The notes beneath the pieces were generated by a model. That model was not told the origin of the DNA and did not search any database. It was given only the letters and a program-made list of their open reading frames with translations. A stretch of DNA of 64,000 bases from the NCBI GenBank assembly GCA_965230625.1, contig CBDDLL010000001.1, positions 1,860,001 through 1,924,000 on the forward strand. The letters run 5' to 3'. Positions 27,185-36,342 of the stretch are shown here, piece by piece (position 1 is the first letter of the stretch; each line of letters starts with the position of its first letter). The translations under genes were made by a program, and so were the position numbers. The stretch comes from Saccharicrinis sp965230625 (lineage in GTDB: Bacteria > Bacteroidota > Bacteroidia > Bacteroidales > Marinilabiliaceae).

Positions 27185-30100
27185 ATGAAAAACAGATCTT
27201 ATTCGTTGAAGGATGTTGGTTTTATACCATATCCAATTAGAGTTTTCTTTGCTGTTTTAGTGATTTGTATTTTACAATCGCATTTTATTACAGCAAATGG
27301 TAATTCCACAAGTAATAATTCTGTTGTTGAAATTCAACAAACAGCTATTATTGTAACTGGAATAGTGCAGGATTCATATGGAGAACCATTAGTAGGAGTT
27401 AATGTCTTTGAAAAAAGCAATCCAACAAATGGTGTAATAACAGGAATTGATGGTGATTACTCCATCAAGGTTAGTGATAGAGATGCAATTATTGTGCTCT
27501 CGTTTATTGGCTTCGTAAAAAAAGAGGTTGCTGTTCAAGGACAAACTCAGATTAATATAACCTTAGAAGAAGAGTCAATTGGTTTAGATGAAATAGTTGC
27601 TATCGGTTATGGTACTCAGAAGAAAGCTAACCTTACTGGGGCTACATCTATTGTTAAGGCAGAAGAACTAACGAAAAGACCAGTTAATAATAGTTCGTCA
27701 ATGCTTCAAGGTCGCGTAGCTGGTTTAAATATAGTACAAAACTCAGGACAGCCTGGAGCAGAAGGGTTTGCTATTACAATTCGAGGTATTTCATCTTTTG
27801 CTAACAGTTATCCATACGTACTAATAGATGGAGTGGAAGGTAGTTTATCTGCCGTTAACCCATCTGAAATTGAAAACATAACCGTTTTAAAAGATGCAGC
27901 ATCTGCTGCAATTTATGGTGCTAGGGCGGCCAATGGTGTTATTCTTGTAACTACAAAAAGTGGAAAGCGCGAACAAAAAACAACAGTAACAGCAACTGCA
28001 AACATAGGTTGGCAAGAAGCAACGGTACTACCTGATTTTATTTACGATTCAGTAGAATACATGGAGCTCTGGAACAAAGGAGCTAAACATACAAATATGT
28101 CAGTATTATATCCGGAAGAAATGATTGAAGCTTATAGAAATGCTGCTCCTGGTGATCCAAGATTTCCCAATTTTAATTGGATGGATTATTTATTTAATAC
28201 CGCTCTTAGGCAGGATTACCAATTGTCTATTTCTGGAGGAAGCAAGAAAAACTCTTTCTATTTAAACTTTGGCTATATGGATCAGGAAGGTATTATGGAA
28301 GGGTATGGGTCAAAGGTATATTCCACCAGGTTTAAGCTTGATGCAGAAGTAAATGATTTACTTTCGGTAGGATTTAATACTGGGTTTGTTTACCGAGATA
28401 TATGGGAGCCTACTAATGAGAGTATATACGAGCAAATGCTATATGCATATACAATGCCGCCTACTATGACACCATACCTGTCAGATGGTTCAGGTAACCA
28501 TTCATATAGCGACTTAACTGAAATATGGAGAAATCGTAACCCACAAGCAGTTGTCGATAACCCTGGCTACACCAGAGAAGATAAATATGAAATAACCCCA
28601 CAAGCTTATATAAAAATTCACCCATTTAGAGGTTTTTCTTGGAAAACTACCGCATCTTGGCGTTATGATCGCACAGAAAAGGAACATATGTATGAACATA
28701 TGGGTGGGCACACATTCTCAACCAATGAATATTATCGTAGTTTCGAGCCCTTTGCCGTTGGGGTTTATCATCAGGATTGGAGGAGTTCGAATATACAAGT
28801 AAACTCTATAATGACATATGAAAAATCGTTGAATGAAAATCATAATTTTAATGTGCTTGCGGGGTATGAGCAACTTGAAATGAATTATGATACCTATTAT
28901 ATTCGTCGTCCCGATTATTCTTCCTCAACTACAACAGATATAAACGCTGGTTCAGAAGAAGATCAAGTTGTTTCTGGTCAAACCGAATCATGGTCGCTAC
29001 AATCGTTCTTTGGCAGGTTGAGTTATGACTATAAGGGAAAATATCTGGTTGAAGGAAACTTAAGGTACGATGGTAGTTCAAAAATTGCAAAGGATTATCG
29101 ATGGGATTTATTTCCTAGTTTATCTGTTGGATGGAGAGTTTCGGAGGAAGGGTTTATGGAAAATGTAAGTTGGATTGAAAATTTTAAAATTCGCGCTTCT
29201 ATTGGTGAGTTAGGTAATGTAAATTCTTTCTATAGGGGTGGGCGACCTGATCATTATCCCTATCAGGAGTTACTTGTTAATACATCTTATCCAATAGGAA
29301 ATTCATTAGAAACTGGGGTTGTAAATACAACATTATCAAACCCTTCCCTTGTGTGGGAAAAAGTAAGAAGTTACAATTTAGGAATTGACTATTCTATGCT
29401 TAGAGGCTTGTTTGGTTTTGAACTGGATATATATAAAAAAGAAACCATTGGAGGGCATGCCTTGGCTCAAATACCGGCAAGTGTAGGTAAAGCTGCTCCT
29501 TTCGAGAACTTTAGAAATATGGAGAATAGAGGTGTAGAATTGGTTTTGAGACATGCAAATAGAATTGGAGATTTTAAATATAACGTAGATTTTACATATG
29601 ATCATTATAGAAATAAAATCACTAAAGTTTTAGAAAACAGTTGGGGCAGGACGTCAGAAGTTAAAGGGCATCCAATAAAGGAATATTACATGTTGGATTG
29701 GATTGGGATTTATCAAAATCAGCAACAGGTAGATAATTTACCATCCTATGGTACAACCATATCTCGAACACAGCCGGGTGATTTAATTTTTAGGGATGTA
29801 AATAAAGACGGTGAAATTACTGTTGAACCAGAAACTGGTGATCGGGTATTTGTATCAGGTTACCACCCTAAATTCTCATACTCATTTAATATAAATATGG
29901 AATGGAAAAACTTAGATCTAAGTTCGTTCTGGCAAGGTATAGCTGGAAAAAAATCTTGGTCTTCATGGATTGGTTTTGAGCCATTTATGCAAGGAGGTAC
30001 TGTTACAAAGTCGTGGAGAAATGCTTGGGACGGAGAAGGTTCGACAAATAAGATGCCTGCTCTTTACAATTTGGCACATATTTACTCTTATCCTCCTGTA

Positions 30101-30358
30101 AATGGAGCAACAAATGATTATCATTTGCGCAATTCATCTTATTTAAGGCTTAAAAATTTGCAGATTGGTTATAACCTTCCAACAAGCTTATGCAATACTA
30201 TAGGAATTAATAAAATGAGGGTGTATGTATCAGGAGATAATTTGTTAACATTCACTGATTTTGAAAATTACGACCCAGAAAAGTATTCTAATGAAACTAC
30301 TCAAAATCAATTCCCACAATTAAGAACCTATTCAGTTGGTGCATCTTTAACTTTTTAA
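27185..30358 (+). CDS. SusC-like TonB-dependent outer-membrane transporter
   Basis: A 1057-residue outer-membrane channel that imports oligosaccharides with its SusD partner. After a signal segment (about residues 15-38) there is a carboxypeptidase-regulatory-like domain containing GEPLVGVNVFEKS and DGDYSIKV. The TonB-box region follows, then the plug domain with SusC-type motifs such as LQGRVAGLNI and YGARAANGVILVTTK, and finally the beta barrel. Position directly before susD, downstream of the HTCS gene, defines the core of the utilization locus. A Met codon immediately upstream at 27181 is in a different frame, so the ATG at 27185 is the start. Confidence 0.96.
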   Translation: MKNRSYSLKDVGFIPYPIRVFFAVLVICILQSHFITANGNSTSNNSVVEIQQTAIIVTGIVQDSYGEPLVGVNVFEKSNPTNGVITGIDGDYSIKVSDRDAIIVLSFIGFVKKEVAVQGQTQINITLEEESIGLDEIVAIGYGTQKKANLTGATSIVKAEELTKRPVNNSSSMLQGRVAGLNIVQNSGQPGAEGFAITIRGISSFANSYPYVLIDGVEGSLSAVNPSEIENITVLKDAASAAIYGARAANGVILVTTKSGKREQKTTVTATANIGWQEATVLPDFIYDSVEYMELWNKGAKHTNMSVLYPEEMIEAYRNAAPGDPRFPNFNWMDYLFNTALRQDYQLSISGGSKKNSFYLNFGYMDQEGIMEGYGSKVYSTRFKLDAEVNDLLSVGFNTGFVYRDIWEPTNESIYEQMLYAYTMPPTMTPYLSDGSGNHSYSDLTEIWRNRNPQAVVDNPGYTREDKYEITPQAYIKIHPFRGFSWKTTASWRYDRTEKEHMYEHMGGHTFSTNEYYRSFEPFAVGVYHQDWRSSNIQVNSIMTYEKSLNENHNFNVLAGYEQLEMNYDTYYIRRPDYSSSTTTDINAGSEEDQVVSGQTESWSLQSFFGRLSYDYKGKYLVEGNLRYDGSSKIAKDYRWDLFPSLSVGWRVSEEGFMENVSWIENFKIRASIGELGNVNSFYRGGRPDHYPYQELLVNTSYPIGNSLETGVVNTTLSNPSLVWEKVRSYNLGIDYSMLRGLFGFELDIYKKETIGGHALAQIPASVGKAAPFENFRNMENRGVELVLRHANRIGDFKYNVDFTYDHYRNKITKVLENSWGRTSEVKGHPIKEYYMLDWIGIYQNQQQVDNLPSYGTTISRTQPGDLIFRDVNKDGEITVEPETGDRVFVSGYHPKFSYSFNINMEWKNLDLSSFWQGIAGKKSWSSWIGFEPFMQGGTVTKSWRNAWDGEGSTNKMPALYNLAHIYSYPPVNGATNDYHLRNSSYLRLKNLQIGYNLPTSLCNTIGINKMRVYVSGDNLLTFTDFENYDPEKYSNETTQNQFPQLRTYSVGASLTF

Positions 30359-30370
30359 AAATAATAGACA

Positions 30371-31873
30371 ATGAAAAAGCAAAATATATTCATATTGCTG
30401 ATTTTTGGGATATTTTTTTCATGCGAAGATTACCTTGAAAAACATCCTAATTTTGAGGCGTCGGCAGAAGGTTATTTTATTAATGAAAAAGCTGCTCAGG
30501 AATCGCGCATTGGTCTTTATTCTACATTCAGTAGTTTGTTTACCGATAATAGATATCAACTAGATGCTACCGTAGATCAATTGCACGCTCAGTACAATTG
30601 GGGGGCTGCAGCTTCTATTAACAGGGGAATTGTTGCTCCTGAAACAGGAGGTGTTATATATAGCTTGTATGCAGGCGGCTTTTGGGCCATTGCTGCTGCT
30701 AACGACCATATTGCCAATATAAATCGAATGGCCGATGATTTATTTTCAGACTTAACAAAAGAGCACTACCTGGCTGATGCTAGATTTATTAAAGCGTTCA
30801 ATTATTTTTATTTAACAGAAGCTTATGGAGGAGTTCCGCTTTATAGAGAAAAGATAGAAACCATCGAAGGTCATAAAATCAAACAATCACCAAAGTCTGA
30901 AATAGTTGAATATATACTTGGAGAATTGGATCTTGCCATAGAAGCACTTCCTACCCAAAGTTACAATGGGTATATTAATAAAGGAGCTGCTTTGGCATTA
31001 AAAGCAAAAATTCACTTGGCCAATGGACAATGGCAGCAAGCAGCTGATGTTGCTGAAATGGTTATTAATTCTGGAGTTTTTGGATTAGATCCTGATTATT
31101 TCAACCTGTTTATTAAAGAAGGGCAAGCTGGTAGTAAAGAAATTATCTTTGCTTCAGAATACCAATTTCCCGAAAGAGCACATAGTCTTACAAGAACCTT
31201 GGTGCACTCTTCTGGGGGTACACCTCGTCAAGAATTTGTTGATAGTTACCTAATGTCAGATGGGCTCCCTGTAGGTGTTTCACCGCTAGATGCAAGCAAT
31301 TACCAAAATCGCGACCCTCGTTTTGAATTAAGTATTTATCCCGAAGATCATGATTGGTATGACGCTAGTGGGAATTTAGTACAATATGAACCTACTCAAA
31401 CAGGTTGGTACATCAAAAAATACTTTGATAGAAACCTTACAGATGAAAATTCAATTCATATTGGAGGAACAAGCGAGCAAAGTATGATTCACCTGCGGTA
31501 CGCAGATGTTTTGTTGATGTTTGCAGAGGCCAAGCACAAGTTAGGACAATTTAATCAGGAAGTATATGATCAAACCATTAAGTTAATTCGCGACCGTGTG
31601 GGCATGGGTAATGTTGATGTTTCAGGTATGTCAGATACCGATAAAATGGATTTAATTATGTACGAACGAAATGTAGAGCTGGCTTTTGAAGGTCAGCGCA
31701 GATTTGATCTGTTGCGCTGGGGTATTTTAGGAGAAACAATTCAATCTCTTACAGATCCTGTAAATATAACCATTACTTGGAAAAACCATTTCTCTCTGTG
31801 GCCTTTCGTCTTTAGTGAATTAAATCTAAATCCTAATTTGGATCAGAACGATGGTTATACAGATAACAGGTAG
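30371..31873 (+). CDS. SusD-like surface glycan-binding lipoprotein
   Basis: A 500-residue SusD/RagB-family lipoprotein that forms the lid of the SusC channel. A type II signal peptide ends at FFSC, followed by the family-typical EDYLEKHPN. The helical TPR region contains DARFIKAFNYFYLTEAYGGVPL, shown here by its position near residues 135-157. The C-terminal part contains YERNVELAFEGQRRFDLLRWG, the family's best conserved block. It begins 12 bases after susC. Confidence 0.96.
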   Translation: MKKQNIFILLIFGIFFSCEDYLEKHPNFEASAEGYFINEKAAQESRIGLYSTFSSLFTDNRYQLDATVDQLHAQYNWGAAASINRGIVAPETGGVIYSLYAGGFWAIAAANDHIANINRMADDLFSDLTKEHYLADARFIKAFNYFYLTEAYGGVPLYREKIETIEGHKIKQSPKSEIVEYILGELDLAIEALPTQSYNGYINKGAALALKAKIHLANGQWQQAADVAEMVINSGVFGLDPDYFNLFIKEGQAGSKEIIFASEYQFPERAHSLTRTLVHSSGGTPRQEFVDSYLMSDGLPVGVSPLDASNYQNRDPRFELSIYPEDHDWYDASGNLVQYEPTQTGWYIKKYFDRNLTDENSIHIGGTSEQSMIHLRYADVLLMFAEAKHKLGQFNQEVYDQTIKLIRDRVGMGNVDVSGMSDTDKMDLIMYERNVELAFEGQRRFDLLRWGILGETIQSLTDPVNITITWKNHFSLWPFVFSELNLNPNLDQNDGYTDNR

Positions 31874-31897
31874 TTTTCTATTTAAAACATTTGAATA

Positions 31898-33628
31898 ATG
31901 AAAAATAAAATATTAGCAATTTTAATACTAGGCGTTATTTGGTCATGTTCTGATGATGAAGACATTTATAGACCAGATAAACCTGCTACAGGAAACGTTT
32001 TTACGGTGTCTGTAGGTTTTGATAAAGCAAGTGTTGATCAGCTTGGAGGCGAAGAGAAGGTTAGATTAATGATGTATACTAACTTTGGTTCGGTGAGCAG
32101 AGCATTTAACAGCGCTGGTGAATTTAATGAAATGCACTTCTTTGTAGAGGATTTCTTTGTGTTTGAAGGAAAATCAGAAGGTCAGCTAAATACTTCACAT
32201 TCTACTGATATTAAGTTTATATATAATGCTGCTTCTATAGATGATGATATTCCGGATGGATTTTACAGAGAAAATAATTTAGTTGTTTTATCAAATAAAA
32301 CGGTGGAACTAAGTAACGTTATTTCACAAACGGGAATTGGTTATTTTACATATGCTATGGCTCTGTCTCGTGGTGCAGTAGAATATGGCAATGGTGATGT
32401 TCTGGTTCAAAACAACACTATTGCGGCAGAAGAGTATGTTGCACCAAGAAGCTTAATGAATCCTTTTTTGTTGGGCGATTCCTGGGATGATTTAACAGTT
32501 GCTTTGGTAAGAGCATCTGGTGATGGAGCACCAGTGAATTATTTAGATTATATTCCATCTACAATAGAACTTTTAATAAAGGAAGAGGATACTGTGGATG
32601 AAGAAACTAATGAAGTTATTGAAGGTATTGCTTTTTCGGGTGTTAAGATAACAGCTTATCCGATTTTAAATAGAACTGGATTGGTTTCGGAAGGTCCTGT
32701 TTTTGAGGGAACAACAGACGAAAATGGAAAAATAAATATCGCTGCCAATGGCAATCCTTTTGAAGGAGGAGCCAATGAGGTTTATCCTAATCTTTTTCTC
32801 GAAGTAGAAAGAGATGGAACCAAAAAATACACTTTTTTACCAATTACTGAGGTTTTAACAAGTGCAGTTGTTGATGGCAATACTTCTTTTAATAAAGTAT
32901 GGGAGGTTAATCTAAAAACAGAGGAAGATATGAGAATTGTGCATTATGATTTCGAAAACCCAGATGATTTAGATGCAAATGGGGATGGAATTAATGCACA
33001 AACTAATGTTACTCATACTACAGACGCTAAAGTAGGAAGTGGAGCAATTTTATTTGAAGGTGCACAATATTTTGTTTTGGATAAGAGTGAAAGTATTAAT
33101 CCTTCAAAAGATTACTCTGTGTCGTTCTGGTTTAAAACTACTCAGGTTAATGGAAATAACAGTGCTTTATGGACCATGTCGGATTGGTCAGGAATAATGG
33201 GAGATGACCAATGGAAGCCTGGAGGATTAGCTATAAGGTATAATGACAGTAGCGTTAATTATGATATAGGCTGGGAAGGAGGCTCCTCAGGATCTGTTGG
33301 AGTAAGCGATGGATTATGGCATCAATTATTAACAACAGTAGATTATACCTCAGAAACGGTAGCTACGATTACTGTATTTATTGACGGTACAAAAGTATTT
33401 TCCAATTCGTCTAATGTTTTATACCCAACTTGGGGAGGTCATTTTAACGGTGGTCCCGGTGGAGCGGCAGCAGCAGTTGTAGATAATTTTGTACTCAAGT
33501 TTGGTATTTCTGCCACCAATGACAGTGAGGTAGCTGCACCGTTTAGTGGAGTTATTGACGATATAAAAGTGTTTGACACTGCACTAACCAATGATTGGGC
33601 ATTCAGGTTATTTGATAATACAAAATAA
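31898..33628 (+). CDS. Surface lipoprotein with C-terminal LamG domain (SusE/F position)
   Basis: A 576-residue predicted surface lipoprotein with lipobox VIWSC followed by acidic residues, a pattern linked to surface export in Bacteroidota. The N-terminal 330 residues are a beta-rich region of no recognised family. From about residue 345 there is a concanavalin-like LamG domain with DYSVSFWFKT, ALWTMSDWSG, NYDIGWEGG and GVIDDIKVFD. The same domain recurs in the next gene. By position it is a glycan-binding accessory of the SusCD pair; no catalytic residues are evident. Confidence 0.8.
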   Translation: MKNKILAILILGVIWSCSDDEDIYRPDKPATGNVFTVSVGFDKASVDQLGGEEKVRLMMYTNFGSVSRAFNSAGEFNEMHFFVEDFFVFEGKSEGQLNTSHSTDIKFIYNAASIDDDIPDGFYRENNLVVLSNKTVELSNVISQTGIGYFTYAMALSRGAVEYGNGDVLVQNNTIAAEEYVAPRSLMNPFLLGDSWDDLTVALVRASGDGAPVNYLDYIPSTIELLIKEEDTVDEETNEVIEGIAFSGVKITAYPILNRTGLVSEGPVFEGTTDENGKINIAANGNPFEGGANEVYPNLFLEVERDGTKKYTFLPITEVLTSAVVDGNTSFNKVWEVNLKTEEDMRIVHYDFENPDDLDANGDGINAQTNVTHTTDAKVGSGAILFEGAQYFVLDKSESINPSKDYSVSFWFKTTQVNGNNSALWTMSDWSGIMGDDQWKPGGLAIRYNDSSVNYDIGWEGGSSGSVGVSDGLWHQLLTTVDYTSETVATITVFIDGTKVFSNSSNVLYPTWGGHFNGGPGGAAAAVVDNFVLKFGISATNDSEVAAPFSGVIDDIKVFDTALTNDWAFRLFDNTK

Positions 33629-33644
33629 ATGAGTTAATACCTCA

Positions 33645-33678
33645 AGGTCAGGTTGGCCTTTAAAGGTTAACCTGATCT
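33645..33678 (+). terminator. Long hairpin between the two surface-lipoprotein genes
   Basis: AGGTCAGGTTGGCCTTT pairs along its whole 17 bases with AAAGGTTAACCTGATCT through three G-T wobbles; the inner bases form the loop. An AT-rich stretch containing TTTTT follows. It probably acts as a partial terminator or mRNA-end stabiliser inside the operon. Confidence 0.7.
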
Positions 33679-33693
33679 ATAAATTTTTAGATT

Positions 33694-35004
33694 ATGTATA
33701 AAAATATAGTATATATCTTATTGATAAGTCTTGTTCTTACTTCTTGTTTTGAAGAAGAAGACTTAAAAAGCTATGGTGATAACACCTTGGCAAGGATTAG
33801 AATAAAACCTGAAAAAGAAACTGTTTTTCAGAAGGAAACGATCACCTTAACAGCTGAATTTATTTATGGTGATGGTAGAGTTGAGGAGCCTAATATGCCT
33901 GTAGAATGGGAAATAGAATCTGGGCAAGGTGCATTAAGTGGTGCCGAAGGAAACTCTGTAGAATTTACAACCGATGTAGAAAAGGCTGAAACTACTTTTT
34001 TAATTACCTCAGGTGATTTTTCAGGGACGTTAACTTTAAGTACAGTGCAAACAATAAGTTTATCAGCAGGTAATGTTGCATTAGATGGATCAATTGTATT
34101 ACATGTAAACTTATTGCCAACAGATGGAAAAATAGGAGGGGCTGATGTTGATTGGAGTATAATGGAATTATCTAGCGAAAGCTCAATAAGTATTTCAAAT
34201 CAGGTTGATAATACAGCACTGCTTAAAGTTGTTGATCTGGAAAGTAAAAAGGTAACAGTTAATTTGGGAGGAATTATTGAGGAGATTGAGTTAAATGTAG
34301 TTGAACAATCTAGTTTAGATTATATTTATTTTTCATTTGATTATGAATCAGATAAGTATGCAAACTGGTCGGGGTTAGGAGTTACGGCTAAGGGAACTTA
34401 TTCTGCTAATGCAATAAAAGGTAATGGAGCTTTAAGCTTTGACGGAACAGATTACCTGATCTTGGATAAAAATGACTATGTAAATGCAGGTAAAGATTAT
34501 TCAGTATCCTATTGGTTTAAAACATCAACTGATGCTGGAGGGCAAAATGCACTATGGACAATGAGCAGATTTACTGGAGATGTTTCAAATGATCCTTGGT
34601 TGCCGGGTGGCTTAACCTTTAGATATACTGCAGATGCAGTTAATTATGACATAGGTTGGGAAGGTGGAGCAGCAGGCTCGGTTAATATTGCAGATGATAG
34701 TTGGCATCATTTAGTTACAACAATTGATTATTCAGATGAAGAGCCTGATAAGGCCGAAATAAAAATTTATATAGATGGTACAGAAGTAGTTTCTAATGAA
34801 AATAGTATTATTAAACCAACTTGGGGAGAATATTGGGATGGAGGTTGGACAGGAGCTGCTCCAGTGGAAGATTTTGTAGTGAAAATTGGATATGGTACTT
34901 CTGGTTCGCAAGCTGGTACTCCATTTAAAGGTTTAGTAGATGATTTAAAAATATATAACAGTGCCTTATCTGGATCTAAAGTAACAGAATTATATAATCA
35001 ATAA
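33694..35004 (+). CDS. Surface lipoprotein with Ig-like and LamG domains
   Basis: A 436-residue lipoprotein with lipobox VLTSC followed by an acidic stretch (EEEDLKSY). Residues 30-200 look like one or two bacterial Ig-like domains (PEKETVFQKETITLTAEF). The C-terminal 210 residues form a LamG domain clearly paralogous to that of the preceding gene: DYSVSYWFKT, ALWTMSRFTG, NYDIGWEGG, GLVDDLKIYN. Likely a surface glycan-binding protein of the locus. Hairpins flank the gene on both sides, suggesting its expression level is tuned separately. Confidence 0.8.
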   Translation: MYKNIVYILLISLVLTSCFEEEDLKSYGDNTLARIRIKPEKETVFQKETITLTAEFIYGDGRVEEPNMPVEWEIESGQGALSGAEGNSVEFTTDVEKAETTFLITSGDFSGTLTLSTVQTISLSAGNVALDGSIVLHVNLLPTDGKIGGADVDWSIMELSSESSISISNQVDNTALLKVVDLESKKVTVNLGGIIEEIELNVVEQSSLDYIYFSFDYESDKYANWSGLGVTAKGTYSANAIKGNGALSFDGTDYLILDKNDYVNAGKDYSVSYWFKTSTDAGGQNALWTMSRFTGDVSNDPWLPGGLTFRYTADAVNYDIGWEGGAAGSVNIADDSWHHLVTTIDYSDEEPDKAEIKIYIDGTEVVSNENSIIKPTWGEYWDGGWTGAAPVEDFVVKIGYGTSGSQAGTPFKGLVDDLKIYNSALSGSKVTELYNQ

Positions 35005-35017
35005 GTTGGTAGTTAAT

Positions 35018-35055
35018 GTATTCTCTGGAATAAGCTATTTCAGAGAATACTTTTA
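35018..35055 (+). terminator. Intrinsic terminator-like hairpin after the second LamG lipoprotein
   Basis: Perfect 10-bp stem GTATTCTCTG (35018-35027) with CAGAGAATAC (35041-35050), followed by TTTTAAATTT. It lies 13 bases after the stop codon and 15 before the next ATG. Confidence 0.75.
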
Positions 35056-35065
35056 AATTTAATTT

Positions 35066-36298
35066 ATGAATAGCATAGCACTCATTCGATTCGCCAAGTT
35101 AGCCAGTCTTTTACTAAGCATAAGTATATTGTTGTCTTGCGGTGGAGATTCAGAAGATGTAGAAAAACCCAAAGTAACAACAATCAATATTAAAACCAGT
35201 TTTGATGAGTTTTATGTAAATGATGAAATTACTATAAAAGCTGAGGTTCTGGATCAATTTGGAGAAGTTATGGAAAAGTCGGTTAACTGGCTGGTTACAG
35301 AAAATGGAGAATTGACTGTTAATTTTTCACTTTCTACCAGGTTAACAGCATTAAGCGAGGGTACCATTGAAGTAACAGCCGAATTAGATGGAATTATAAC
35401 CACAAAAACTTTTGAAGTACTTCCAGAAGAAGCTTCTATTTACGACTACCTATTTCCATCTCAATTGGAAAATCCAAAGATTGTATTTACATGGTTGACA
35501 CTAATTTATAAAAAGATAGATATTCCTGCAAATTCAGCAAGGGGACATGGAAGGATTGAAAAAACACTTCCCGATGCTGCAGTTGAAGCTTATGTTGAGG
35601 AAATGAGAAAATTTGAGGAGTTTACTGCTGAATACACAGGAGGTGAGATAGGTTTTAATATGGCAGTTGTTGTTTTAGACGAACAAAGTCCTTTAAGTGA
35701 CTTTTATTGGGATAATAACAAGAAAAAATATGAATGGGTAGAGGGCAATGATATTAAAAGGGAGATGGATATTTATGTTGGAAGTCAGAATGGTTGGTTT
35801 GATCACATAAATGTTTATTACGCAGCGACAGATTGGGGACCAACCGCTGGTGGTTGGGGTGGAGGAGACTACATGCGTGACAATATTACCAGGGGGCAAT
35901 TCCATCACTGGGGAGATATAAATACGCACGAAATGCGTGTTGGAACATGGCATGAATGGATCCATGGATTGGAAAAACAGTATTGGTACGACTCTAAAAG
36001 AAGTGGAACCTGTCAAAGAGGTAATGGGCCTGATGGTAATAAAATATCACTACATGGACAACCTGCTTTTGGGTATGTTGGAAATAAGGGATATGGTAGA
36101 GGAGAATCTGAGAATTATTTTCATTGGATGGCAGATTTAACTACGGGAAATATTAGAGATTTAACTTCAATAGGTTGGGAAAACTATGATTCAGGTTCAA
36201 ATACAAATTTAGGTTTTGGCAAAAACGGGATGTATACCTTGGGACCAGTAAGGTATGAGTATGATTTTAAACCAGGAGGACCGTTCCCTCAAGACTAG
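35066..36298 (+). CDS. Predicted zincin metallopeptidase lipoprotein with Ig-like domain (paralogue A)
   Basis: A 410-residue lipoprotein (lipobox LLSC, then GGDSED). Residues 35-120 resemble a Big_2-type Ig domain. The remainder is a catalytic-looking domain with the zinc-binding helix H296-E-W-I-H300 in GTWHEWIHGLE. A possible third ligand lies further on, in LHGQPAFGY or ENYFHW. I do not recognise a named peptidase family. It is about 60 percent similar to the next gene, with the HExxH at the same residue number. In the locus it could cut the protein backbone of a glycoprotein substrate; a non-peptidase role is possible. Confidence 0.65.
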   Translation: MNSIALIRFAKLASLLLSISILLSCGGDSEDVEKPKVTTINIKTSFDEFYVNDEITIKAEVLDQFGEVMEKSVNWLVTENGELTVNFSLSTRLTALSEGTIEVTAELDGIITTKTFEVLPEEASIYDYLFPSQLENPKIVFTWLTLIYKKIDIPANSARGHGRIEKTLPDAAVEAYVEEMRKFEEFTAEYTGGEIGFNMAVVVLDEQSPLSDFYWDNNKKKYEWVEGNDIKREMDIYVGSQNGWFDHINVYYAATDWGPTAGGWGGGDYMRDNITRGQFHHWGDINTHEMRVGTWHEWIHGLEKQYWYDSKRSGTCQRGNGPDGNKISLHGQPAFGYVGNKGYGRGESENYFHWMADLTTGNIRDLTSIGWENYDSGSNTNLGFGKNGMYTLGPVRYEYDFKPGGPFPQD

Positions 36299-36342
36299 AT
36301 GTGAAATTACATTATGTGTTGGTTGTTAATAAAATTAAACGA

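Noticed and set aside
36301..36342. GTG start for the second Ig-zincin lipoprotein
   Set aside because: It would put 14 residues in front of a normal lipoprotein signal; the ATG at 36343 gives the same length as the paralogue.
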